DNA from: Aquificaceae bacterium | Lineage (GTDB): Bacteria > Aquificota > Aquificia > Aquificales > Aquificaceae | Assembly (NCBI GenBank): GCA_027049085.1 | Contig: JALTVH010000097.1 | Location: 1 to 5,746 of the forward strand | Reading direction: 5' to 3' | DNA: 5,746 nt | Shown here: positions 1 through 5,332 of the stretch, piece by piece | How positions within the stretch are numbered: position 1 is the first letter of the stretch | How the letters are laid out: each line of letters starts with the position of its first letter | Program-made: the position numbers and the translations under genes | The notes under the pieces: generated by a model | Databases searched by the model: none | The model's input: only the letters and a program-made list of their open reading frames with translations | What the model was told of the DNA's origin: nothing

Positions 1-367
1 TCACTCCATAGGCTCCGGGTAGTCTTTCAAAGAGGTTGATGGGAAAGGGCTTGACAATGTCAAGAACTCTGAAGATGACAAATGCAAGGATGTAGGTCTT
101 CAGAGTCGGATCCACAAAGACAAAGCAGGCAAGGTAGCCAACGATCTCGTCTATTACAACCTCTTCCGGGTCGCTTTCACCGGTTATTCTTATAACTTCG
201 TTGGAAGCAATAAGCCCAAGGGCAAAGAGGACACCCGTGGTAGCTACGATCGTCCAGAGGTTGAAGGAAGCGAGGTAGAGGATAGGAACAGCTATCAGCG
301 TCCCCAGAGTTCCGGGGGAAAGACCAAGCCTGCCAACATAAAAACCGGTTGCTATGAGCTGGAGCAC
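1..367 (-). CDS. pgpA: Phosphatidylglycerophosphatase A, 5' part (runs off the left edge)
   Basis: The first 122 codons of a PgpA-family membrane phosphatase, which removes the phosphate from phosphatidylglycerol phosphate to make phosphatidylglycerol at the inner membrane. Visible family marks are LIATGFYVGRLGLSPGTLG near residues 4-22, DPEEVVIDEIVGYL at 66-79, whose acidic residues D73 and E74 are expected metal or catalytic ligands, and FRVLDIVKPFPI at 99-110. Hydrophobic stretches near 22-39, 42-55 and 78-100 fit membrane segments. The frame is cut at GAYGV, just where the family's GG-GVMxDD motif should begin, so roughly the last 30-50 residues are missing compared with the usual 150-170. 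The GTG at 365-367 is the only reasonable start: an in-frame TGA (the nuoF stop) lies one codon upstream. The N-terminus is short but begins directly at the first conserved motif. It is probably co-transcribed with nuoF, with no functional link implied. The family call is secure; the start is less so. Confidence 0.88.
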   Translation of the reverse strand, partial: MLQLIATGFYVGRLGLSPGTLGTLIAVPILYLASFNLWTIVATTGVLFALGLIASNEVIRITGESDPEEVVIDEIVGYLACFVFVDPTLKTYILAFVIFRVLDIVKPFPINLFERLPGAYGV

Positions 368-370
368 CCC

Positions 371-1648
371 TCAGACAGCCCTCGCAAGCTTTTTGCGGTA
401 GCTCTCAAAATCTTCGGGGAATTTCTCCATAGCCTGTTTTATCAGCCTTCCCGCAACAGCACCGAGACCGCATATGGAGGTGGGCTGGATGTACTTGTTG
501 ACAAAGACAAAACCTTCCCAGTCTCTCTCCGTTGCTTCTCCTTTGTAAATTTTTTCAAGGAGGTAAGCCTGCTCGTGGCATCCTACCCTGCAGGGCGTGC
601 ACTGACCGCAGGTCTCGTGCTCATAAAACTTTGCTATCATCAGGCAGGCTTCAACTATGTCCTGATCTTCTGTTAGGACTATGACCGTTCCGGTTCCGCC
701 AAAGCCAAAGGTTGAGTAGTCCATCGGTGTGTCAAGCTCCTCGCCGGAAAAGCAGTCAAGGGCTCCTGAAAAAACAGCCTTAACCTTCTTGTTTCCGATG
801 GTCCCACCCGCGTATTTAAAGATTACCTCTCTCAAGGTCGTATTCATAGGCAGCTCATAGACACCGGGCTTTTTTACCTTCCCGCTGACGGGGAAGAGCT
901 TGGGACCCGCGTAATCACTGGGACCAATGTATCGATATTCCTCCCAGCCGAGGTTTATGATGAAGGGAACGTTGCAGATGGTCTCAACGTTGTTCACTAC
1001 CGTTGGCTTTCCGAATAGTCCTACCTGAACGGGGAAAGGCGGCTTCAACCTCGGGTGTCCCCTTTTTCCTTCAAGGGACTCTATCAGGGCAGTTTCCTCT
1101 CCGCAGATGTATGCACCCGCTCCCCTCGCAACGTAGATTTCAAGGTCAAAGCCAGATCCAAGGATATTCTTGCCCAGAAAGCCCTTCTTCTTCGCCTCCT
1201 CTATCGCATCCCTCAGGATGTAATAGCCTGCCGGATACTCTCCCCTTATGTAAATAAAGGCTTCGTTAGCTCCTATCGCATAAGAGGAAATTATCATCCC
1301 CTCTATGAGGAGGTGGGGGTCCCTCTCAATGAGGATCCTATCCTTGAAGGTGCCGGGTTCGGACTCGTCCGCATTGCAGATGAAGTATCTGGGTGCAGGG
1401 TTCTGGACCGCGAACTGCCACTTTCTTCCTGTGGGGAAACCTGCTCCACCCCGGCCTCTAAGTGTGCTCTTGTCAACCCAGTCAATTATTTCAGAAGGAT
1501 CCATATTGAGAGCCTTCTCAAGAGCCTGGTATCCGCCCTCCTTCAGGTAATCCTCAATCATGTGGACTCTGGGCTTCTTTGCCCTCTTTAAAAGCATGTT
1601 GAGGGTTGTCTCTGCGTAAATCTCAGGTATAGCGGGATAGGATCTCAT
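371..1648 (-). CDS. nuoF: NADH-quinone oxidoreductase subunit F (51 kDa, FMN and N3 cluster)
   Basis: A complete 425-residue NuoF, the flavoprotein of complex I that oxidises NADH and passes electrons from FMN to iron-sulfur clusters on the cytoplasmic arm. The glycine-rich RGRGGAGFPTGRKW at 64-77 binds FMN/NADH. CNADESEPGTFKDR at 91-104 and GAGAYICGEETALIES at 176-191 are further flavin/nucleotide site signatures. The [4Fe-4S] N3 ligands are C347, C350 and C353 in ETCGQCTPCRVG plus C393 in TSICGLGAVAG. Serine of the common ESCG motif is threonine here, as I recall in Aquifex. The start is firm: a GAGGAG Shine-Dalgarno stands 7 nt upstream, and the N-terminus MRSYPAIP matches what I remember of A. 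aeolicus NuoF. The gene overlaps the end of nuoE by 26 nt, so the two are translationally linked, and pgpA follows after 3 nt. No nuoG follows, so subunit G must lie elsewhere. Confidence 0.98.
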   Translation of the reverse strand: MRSYPAIPEIYAETTLNMLLKRAKKPRVHMIEDYLKEGGYQALEKALNMDPSEIIDWVDKSTLRGRGGAGFPTGRKWQFAVQNPAPRYFICNADESEPGTFKDRILIERDPHLLIEGMIISSYAIGANEAFIYIRGEYPAGYYILRDAIEEAKKKGFLGKNILGSGFDLEIYVARGAGAYICGEETALIESLEGKRGHPRLKPPFPVQVGLFGKPTVVNNVETICNVPFIINLGWEEYRYIGPSDYAGPKLFPVSGKVKKPGVYELPMNTTLREVIFKYAGGTIGNKKVKAVFSGALDCFSGEELDTPMDYSTFGFGGTGTVIVLTEDQDIVEACLMIAKFYEHETCGQCTPCRVGCHEQAYLLEKIYKGEATERDWEGFVFVNKYIQPTSICGLGAVAGRLIKQAMEKFPEDFESYRKKLARAV

Positions 1649-2138
1649 TTAGCTTCTCCTCACTTTCAAAGACATAGGTATCTTCGTTGACCATAAAAAC
1701 GGGCGCACAGCTACAGGCACCAAGGCACTGCACTGGAACGATCTTGAATTTTCCGTCGGGGGTCACCTCACCGGGCCTGATCTTGAGAGCCTTTTCAAGG
1801 GCATCAATGAGCCTCTTCTTGCCAAGGAAGTGACAGACAACGCTTACGCAGACCCGTATTCTGTATTTTGCAGGAGTCTCTCTGTCAAACATATCGTAAA
1901 AGGCAACAACCTGTTCAACGTGGTTGAGGGGCATATCCAGAAGGTCGGCGAGGGGCTTGAGAGATTCCTGGGGAATGTACCCGTAGTGGTCCTGGATCTC
2001 ATGAAGGCAGAGCAAAACCGCCTGTTCTTTACGCGGGAAGTATCGCGCGTGGGACTTCAGCTTATCAAGGAGCGCCCCCTCAAACATGCTTATACATTTT
2101 ACAGCCATAGGCATTTTTTTCAAAGGAAGGGATATCAT
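1623..2138 (-). CDS. nuoE: NADH-quinone oxidoreductase subunit E (24 kDa, N1a cluster)
   Basis: NuoE, the thioredoxin-fold partner of NuoF in the NADH-oxidising tip of complex I. The [2Fe-2S] N1a ligands are visible as C97-x4-C102 (VCVSVVCHFLG) and C138-x3-C142 (VQCLGACSCAP). An N-terminal helical region with YFPRKEQAVLLCLHEIQDHYGYIP is typical. C144 adds an extra cysteine two residues after a ligand; I recall glutamate there in A. aeolicus. The length is 171 residues against about 160 for Aquifex, and the extra length is all at the N-terminus. The start is uncertain: the first ATG (2136-2138) forms an ATGA overlap with the bioA stop, which favours coupled translation, but in-frame ATGs at codons 9, 11 and 18 would give more usual lengths. 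None of the four has a good Shine-Dalgarno. A run of seven A lies in the doubtful N-terminal segment. The identity is certain; the first 10-17 residues are not. Confidence 0.95.
   Translation of the reverse strand: MISLPLKKMPMAVKCISMFEGALLDKLKSHARYFPRKEQAVLLCLHEIQDHYGYIPQESLKPLADLLDMPLNHVEQVVAFYDMFDRETPAKYRIRVCVSVVCHFLGKKRLIDALEKALKIRPGEVTPDGKFKIVPVQCLGACSCAPVFMVNEDTYVFESEEKLNEILSRYT
1656..1661 (-). promoter_or_regulatory. Shine-Dalgarno of nuoF inside nuoE
   Basis: GAGGAG on the minus strand, 7 nt before the nuoF ATG and wholly inside the nuoE coding sequence. It decides the nuoF start and makes the 26-nt overlap with nuoE credible, because ribosomes can load internally as well as arrive from nuoE. 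Confidence 0.8.
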
Positions 2139-3487
2139 AATACGGGGATTTCGGCGATCGCCCCTTTGAGAACGTCAATAACCTCATCTATCTGATCTTT
2201 TTCAATCACAAGAGGCATCATCAGAACCATGACATCCCCAAGGGGACGCAGGAATACTCCCTTTTCCCAGCACTTCCGTGCAACCCTGAAGCCCATCCTC
2301 TCACCGTAAGGGAAAGGCTCTCCCTTTTCCCTGTTCTTTACCAGCTCTATACCCGCCATAAAACCAAGCTGGCGAACGTCTCCGACATGTTCAAGATCCC
2401 AGAACTCTTTCAGGCGCCTGTTCAGGTGTTCAATTTTAGGGGTGAGTTTTTCAAGGGTTTTTTCCTCATCAAAGACCTCAAGGTTTGCAAGGGCAACCGC
2501 ACAGGCAAGGTTGTTGCCGGTGTAAGTGTGGCCGTGGTAAAAGTGCTTTGCCTCACCGAACTCCCCCAGAAAAGCGCTGAAAACCCTGTCGGTGGTCAGA
2601 GTGACCGCGAGAGGCAGGTATCCGCCCGTGATCCCTTTGCCGAGGCACATAAAGTCGGGGGTTATCCCTTCCTGCTCGCAGTAAAACATCGTTCCTGTTC
2701 TTCCAAAGCCCGTGGCAACTTCATCAACAATCATCAGGACTCCGTGCTTCTTTGTAATCTCCCTCACGCCTTTCATAAACCCTTTAGGGTAGGGGAGCAT
2801 CCCGGCCGCCGCCTGAATACCGCTTTCCATCACAACAGCAACAACGTCCCTCCTTGCTCTGAGGACCTCATCCAGCTTCATCAGAAGGTCTTCTGAACAT
2901 GTCTGGGAAAGCTCACCAAAGTTTTCTTTGCAGTATAAATAGGGAGAAGGGAGCTTGATCGTTTCAAAGAGAAGGTCTCTGTAGGTTCCGTGGAAAAGGT
3001 CTATCCCACCCACGGACACAGCACCTATGGTGTCACCGTGGTAGGCTTCTGAAAAGGTGACAAAAACCTTTCTATCCTCTCCCCTGTTTCTCCAGTAGTG
3101 GTATGCCATCTTGAGGGCTATCTCTACAGCCTCCGCACCGTCCTCGCTGTAAAAAACCTTGTTTAGACCCTCAGGGCTTATCTCAATGAGCCTTCGCGCA
3201 AGGAGTATGGCTGGGATGTTAGAAGATCCAAGGGTGGTTGTGTGAGCAACCTTCTTTAACTGATCTTCAATTGCTTTATTCAGCTTCGGGTGGTTGTGGC
3301 CGTGGACGTTGCACCAGAGAGAGGAAATTGCGTCTATATAACGTTTTCCATCTATGTCCCAGAGGTAAACGCCCTCACCCCGCTCAAAAATGATCCCCCC
3401 CTCCTCGCGGTAGACCTTCATCTGGGTGAAGGGATGCCAGAAGTTTTCTTTATCCCACCGTATCAGGGTTTCCCTGTCCCATTTCAT
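2135..3487 (-). CDS. bioA: 7,8-diaminopelargonate synthase (DAPA aminotransferase), biotin synthesis
   Basis: A complete 450-residue class III PLP aminotransferase that converts 8-amino-7-oxononanoate (KAPA) to 7,8-diaminopelargonate, the antepenultimate step to biotin in the cytoplasm. Marks in order: WHPFTQM at 17-23, SSLWCNVHGHNHP at 55-67, the phosphate-binding YSEDGAEAVEIA at 113-124, AYHGDT at 148-153, IVDEVATGFGRTG at 253-265 with D255 pairing with the PLP ring nitrogen, LGKGITGGYLP at 282-292 with Schiff-base K284, HGHTYTGN at 318-325 and LRPLGDV at 413-419 with substrate arginine R414. F20 stands where E. coli has Tyr17, and several other stretches recall the lysine-dependent Bacillus BioK, so the amino donor may be lysine rather than SAM. 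The start has no Shine-Dalgarno; a TAG closes the frame five codons upstream, so no earlier start exists. The gene follows the hemerythrin by 28 nt and ends in an ATGA overlap with nuoE. Confidence 0.95.
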   Translation of the reverse strand: MKWDRETLIRWDKENFWHPFTQMKVYREEGGIIFERGEGVYLWDIDGKRYIDAISSLWCNVHGHNHPKLNKAIEDQLKKVAHTTTLGSSNIPAILLARRLIEISPEGLNKVFYSEDGAEAVEIALKMAYHYWRNRGEDRKVFVTFSEAYHGDTIGAVSVGGIDLFHGTYRDLLFETIKLPSPYLYCKENFGELSQTCSEDLLMKLDEVLRARRDVVAVVMESGIQAAAGMLPYPKGFMKGVREITKKHGVLMIVDEVATGFGRTGTMFYCEQEGITPDFMCLGKGITGGYLPLAVTLTTDRVFSAFLGEFGEAKHFYHGHTYTGNNLACAVALANLEVFDEEKTLEKLTPKIEHLNRRLKEFWDLEHVGDVRQLGFMAGIELVKNREKGEPFPYGERMGFRVARKCWEKGVFLRPLGDVMVLMMPLVIEKDQIDEVIDVLKGAIAEIPVL

Positions 3488-3515
3488 AAGGACAAAATTC
3501 TAACAGATGTAGGTC
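3488..3515. other. 28-bp hemerythrin-bioA gap without ribosome-binding site
   Basis: The short gap holds no Shine-Dalgarno for bioA, no hairpin and no T-run. The only notable element is TAGAAT (3497-3502, minus strand), a 5/6 match to a -10 located so close to the bioA ATG that it would give a leaderless message, but there is no supporting -35. Read-through from the hemerythrin gene is the simplest reading. Confidence 0.4.
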
Positions 3516-3911
3516 TCAGTCGCCTATGTGGATGGCGGTAACCGAGTCCATGGTTGCAACGTGGAGCTTGAGCCAGGGAACAAAAACCTCCTCAAGAAAC
3601 TTTATGACAGATGAGGGGTCCTTTGTCTCCTTCCATTCTTTATAAATCCTGTCCACCTCCTTCCTCATCATATCATGTTCCTGCTTGTGCATGGGGTAAG
3701 CAAAGAATTCAGCTTCCCTCATCAGCGCTTCTTCCGTTGAGAAGTGCTCCTCAACGTCCTGAACAAATTCATCCATCAGACTGTCTGCCTCTTCAAAGTT
3801 CCTTTCCTTGAGGGCATCATACAGCTTATTGAGTAGCTCAATTTCATCCTCGTGAATGGCATTCATAAACATATTGGAAACTTTCTGGACCTCACTAAGG
3901 TTAACAAGCAT
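3516..3911 (-). CDS. Single-domain bacteriohemerythrin (di-iron O2-binding protein)
   Basis: A 131-residue four-helix hemerythrin with every di-iron ligand of the family: H20 (AIHEDE), H56 and E60 (HFSTE), H75 and H79 (HKQEH), and H117 and D122 (HVATMD). The spacing HxxxE, HxxxH and HxxxxD is canonical. It has no signal peptide or membrane segment and no fused sensor or cyclase domain, so it is probably a soluble cytoplasmic protein that binds, stores, delivers or senses O2; NO or iron handling is also possible. The length fits the family (about 115-135). The start is firm, with an eight-base Shine-Dalgarno GAGGAGGT 6 nt upstream. It sits between birA and bioA. The 69-bp gap upstream holds an FNR/CRP-like inverted repeat and a candidate -10, suggesting its own oxygen- or redox-responsive promoter. 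The fold assignment is secure; the physiological role is inferred. Confidence 0.94.
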   Translation of the reverse strand: MLVNLSEVQKVSNMFMNAIHEDEIELLNKLYDALKERNFEEADSLMDEFVQDVEEHFSTEEALMREAEFFAYPMHKQEHDMMRKEVDRIYKEWKETKDPSSVIKFLEEVFVPWLKLHVATMDSVTAIHIGD

Positions 3912-3917
3912 TTGCTT

Positions 3918-3925
3918 ACCTCCTC
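3918..3925 (-). promoter_or_regulatory. Strong Shine-Dalgarno of the hemerythrin gene
   Basis: GAGGAGGT, 6 nt before the ATG. It is the best ribosome-binding site in the window and predicts high translation of the hemerythrin relative to birA and bioA, whose sites are weak or absent. Confidence 0.88.
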
Positions 3926-3932
3926 AGATAAA

Positions 3933-3971
3933 AATATAAGTCGTCTTTAGTAAACAAATGATTACAATCAT
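3933..3971 (-). promoter_or_regulatory. Candidate hemerythrin promoter with an FNR/CRP-type box
   Basis: The 69-bp gap between birA and the hemerythrin holds the inverted repeat ATGATTGTAATCAT at 3958-3971. Its arms pair perfectly (6 bp, 2-nt centre) and contain TGAT-N4-ATCA, the core of the FNR consensus TTGAT-N4-ATCAA with only the outer base pair changed. A -10-like TATATT lies at 3933-3938. A start near 3923-3926 would put the box centre about 39-42 nt upstream, the spacing of class II FNR/CRP-activated promoters, which fits the lack of a good -35. The palindrome is AT-rich with no T-run, so it is not a terminator for birA. The repeat and spacing are seen directly; the regulator is inferred. 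Short palindromes of this size do occur by chance. Confidence 0.45.
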
Positions 3972-3980
3972 AAGTTAATT

Positions 3981-4688
3981 TTACACAACAGGGCGAAGGC
4001 TTACATCACCTGCAAGGATCCTTTTTCTCCCATTGCCGGTCTCAAGCAAAAGGCCGCCTTCCCCGTCAATTCCTTCAAGGATCCCCGCAAGGGCGCTCTG
4101 GCCATCTGTAACCACCACCTCCTGGCCCCTGAACAGAAGGCAGGACTCAACCTCGTCTGCAAAGGACCCAAACCCTTCCTTCGCAAACCCCTCAAGAACT
4201 TCCGAAATCTCCTTAAGGATCCCGATCAGCACATCCCTCCTGTCATATATTTCTCCGCTTACCATCCTCATTGATACAGCAACTTCACCTATATGTCTAA
4301 ACTCTTCCTGATTCACATTGAGACCAACACCCGATATCAGCCATCCACCTGTTCGCTCAACTAGGACACCGCAGCACTTCTTCCCTTCTACATAAACATC
4401 GTTGGGCCACTTTATTGCAGGGGAAAATCCCTGGGAGCTTAAAAACCTCTTCACACCGAGGGCTACCGCAAGGGGAAAGCCCATGATATTTCTAAAAATT
4501 TCTTCACTGAGGACGAAACTAAAATACAGGCCTCCCTCCTGGGACTCCCACCTCCTTCCTTTCCTTCCTTTTCCCTTTTTTTGCCTGTTTGCAACCACCA
4601 CCGTCCCGCTCTCAAAATTCCCCTTCTTCAAAACTTCCTGAGTGGAGTCAACGTCTTCAAGCCAAATAAGAGCTTCAAAGAGGCTCAC
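3981..4688 (-). CDS. birA: Biotin protein ligase (biotin--[acetyl-CoA carboxylase] ligase), class I
   Basis: Activates biotin to biotinyl-5'-AMP and transfers it to the target lysine of biotin carboxyl carrier domains in the cytoplasm. With the GTG start at 4686-4688 the protein has 235 residues, close to the roughly 233 of Aquifex. Motifs in that numbering: DSTQ 14-17; GKGRKGRRW 39-47, the variant of GRGRRGRxW that holds biotinyl-AMP; LYFSF 54-58; KWPNDV 93-98; GKKCCGVLVE 102-111, where K104 is the likely catalytic lysine; GVGLNVN 120-126. A small C-terminal beta domain follows. There is no N-terminal helix-turn-helix, so it is a ligase only and cannot repress biotin genes as E. coli BirA does. 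The GTG overlaps the vapC stop as GTGA and has AGGGA about 9 nt upstream. An in-frame ATG at 4734-4736 would add 16 residues lacking family similarity and overlap vapC by 52 nt, so I rejected it. The next gene starts 69 nt downstream. Confidence 0.95.
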   Translation of the reverse strand: MSLFEALIWLEDVDSTQEVLKKGNFESGTVVVANRQKKGKGRKGRRWESQEGGLYFSFVLSEEIFRNIMGFPLAVALGVKRFLSSQGFSPAIKWPNDVYVEGKKCCGVLVERTGGWLISGVGLNVNQEEFRHIGEVAVSMRMVSGEIYDRRDVLIGILKEISEVLEGFAKEGFGSFADEVESCLLFRGQEVVVTDGQSALAGILEGIDGEGGLLLETGNGRKRILAGDVSLRPVV

Positions 4689-5050
4689 AGAAGGCGTTCC
4701 CTGATCATAGGATAATGCTTTCTGTTCATGGTCCATAGCCTGAGGTCATTTTCCACCACCGATGCGGCAATGAGAGCGTCCGCTATTTTTACCCCGTGGG
4801 ACTTACCATAGCTGTTCATAAACTCTCCCGCAAGCCCTCCCGTTTCCTTCCCTATTTCCACAACACCGAACTTACCGAGGAATTCCAGGATTCTCCCTAT
4901 TTCCTGAGGCCTTGCGCCAGCCAGGATCTCCGCTATCTGAATAGCGGATATGAAGACTTCACCGCCAGACTGTCTGATAATCTCCTTTGCCTTTTTTACC
5001 ACATCCTCCCTTCCTCTGAGTATCCATATGATCACATCGGTGTCAAACAT
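4685..5050 (-). CDS. vapC: VapC-type PIN-domain toxin ribonuclease
   Basis: A 121-residue PIN-domain protein, the toxin of a type II module; such proteins are Mg2+-dependent RNases that cut tRNA or rRNA when the antitoxin is degraded. In numbering from the ATG at 5048-5050, the acidic site is D3 (MFDTDVIIW), E41 (IQIAEILAG) and D91 (VKIADALIAASV), with the C-terminal TMNRKHYPMI supplying N109 in the family's T-x-N/D motif. All catalytic positions are kept, so it looks active. The length fits the family. GTG (5051-5053) and TTG (5054-5056) just upstream are possible alternative starts; I prefer the ATG because it gives the usual M-x-DT start and has AAAGG 6 nt upstream. It overlaps vapB by 8 nt, as expected for a coupled antitoxin-toxin pair, and its stop codon overlaps the birA start. 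The target RNA cannot be told from sequence. Confidence 0.9.
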   Translation of the reverse strand: MFDTDVIIWILRGREDVVKKAKEIIRQSGGEVFISAIQIAEILAGARPQEIGRILEFLGKFGVVEIGKETGGLAGEFMNSYGKSHGVKIADALIAASVVENDLRLWTMNRKHYPMIRERLL

Positions 5051-5285
5051 CACCAACCTTTCTGTCCTCCCTCCTCTCCTTTATGTAATCATCAACATCA
5101 AAATCCCTGTCCTTCCAGATACCAGCTACTTTCTCAATCCCAGAGAGAAGTGCCTCCTCCCTCCTCCTCAGGCTTTCCCTCACGGCCTGTCTAACCAGCT
5201 CAGAGAGGGAGACTTTCTTTAACCTGCTCTCTCTCTTCAGGATCCTGTAAGTTTCTTCATCAATGTAAAGTTGAGTTCTCCTCAT
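5043..5285 (-). CDS. vapB: Ribbon-helix-helix antitoxin (VapB-like) paired with the PIN toxin
   Basis: An 80-residue two-part antitoxin. Residues 2-40 form a ribbon-helix-helix DNA-binding domain: beta strand RRTQLYI (2-8), helix A from DEETYRILKRES, then SLSELVRQAVRES in helix B. The charged tail from about residue 50, including GIWKDRDFDVDDYIKERRED, is the likely toxin-binding part; the tryptophan and acidic residues are typical of toxin-neutralising tails. The frame could be extended 14 residues to an ATG at 5325-5327, but the methionine at 5283-5285 starts right at the RHH strand, and the longer version would run through the palindromic operator and overlap the end of purH's region, so I chose the shorter one. 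No clear Shine-Dalgarno precedes it. It overlaps vapC by 8 nt. It probably binds the palindrome at 5292-5305 and represses its own operon. Confidence 0.87.
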   Translation of the reverse strand: MRRTQLYIDEETYRILKRESRLKKVSLSELVRQAVRESLRRREEALLSGIEKVAGIWKDRDFDVDDYIKERREDRKVGDV

Positions 5286-5291
5286 AGGATA

Positions 5292-5305
5292 ATGTATATA
5301 TACAT
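5292..5305. promoter_or_regulatory. Perfect 14-bp palindrome, candidate VapB operator
   Basis: ATGTATATATACAT is fully self-complementary and lies 6 nt upstream of the vapB ATG in the 47-bp purH-vapB gap. Dimeric ribbon-helix-helix antitoxins bind such short palindromes over their own promoter. The position over the candidate -10 fits repression. The sequence is low-complexity TA, so chance is possible. Confidence 0.5.
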
Positions 5306-5320
5306 CATTCCCGAGATCAA
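5293..5320 (-). promoter_or_regulatory. Candidate vapBC promoter
   Basis: On the minus strand TTGATC (5315-5320) and TATACA (5293-5298) are separated by 16 nt, each matching 4 of 6 consensus bases. The -10 lies inside the palindrome. Transcription would start only a few bases before, or at, the vapB ATG, giving a leaderless or nearly leaderless mRNA, which agrees with the missing Shine-Dalgarno. The match is weak and the alignment is not unique. Confidence 0.3.
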
Positions 5321-5332
5321 GGTGCAATTCAA

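Noticed and set aside
1055..1591. Long plus-strand open frame of 178 codons
   Set aside because: It lies wholly antisense to nuoF, has no recognisable motif or ribosome-binding site, and follows from the codon use of the real gene.
2387..2896. Plus-strand open frame of 169 codons
   Set aside because: Antisense shadow of bioA, whose PLP motifs are intact throughout; the frame shows no family similarity.
3497..3502. TAGAAT as a firm bioA promoter
   Set aside because: There is no recognisable -35 at 16-18 nt and such hexamers are frequent; kept only as a weak observation.
3912..3980. Possible rho-independent terminator after birA
   Set aside because: The only inverted repeat is AT-rich with a 2-nt centre, too weak and too tight to fold as a terminator, and no T-run follows.
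4689..4736. Sixteen-residue N-terminal extension of birA from an upstream ATG
   Set aside because: It would overlap vapC by 52 nt and adds residues with no family match; the GTG at 4688 gives the normal length and a classic GTGA junction.
4685..5285. vapBC as recent foreign DNA judged by composition
   Set aside because: By eye its base and codon use does not differ from the neighbours, and no direct repeats or transposon ends flank it.
5286..5327. Fourteen-residue extension of the antitoxin
   Set aside because: It would translate the palindrome and promoter region, and RHH antitoxins usually begin right at the beta strand.
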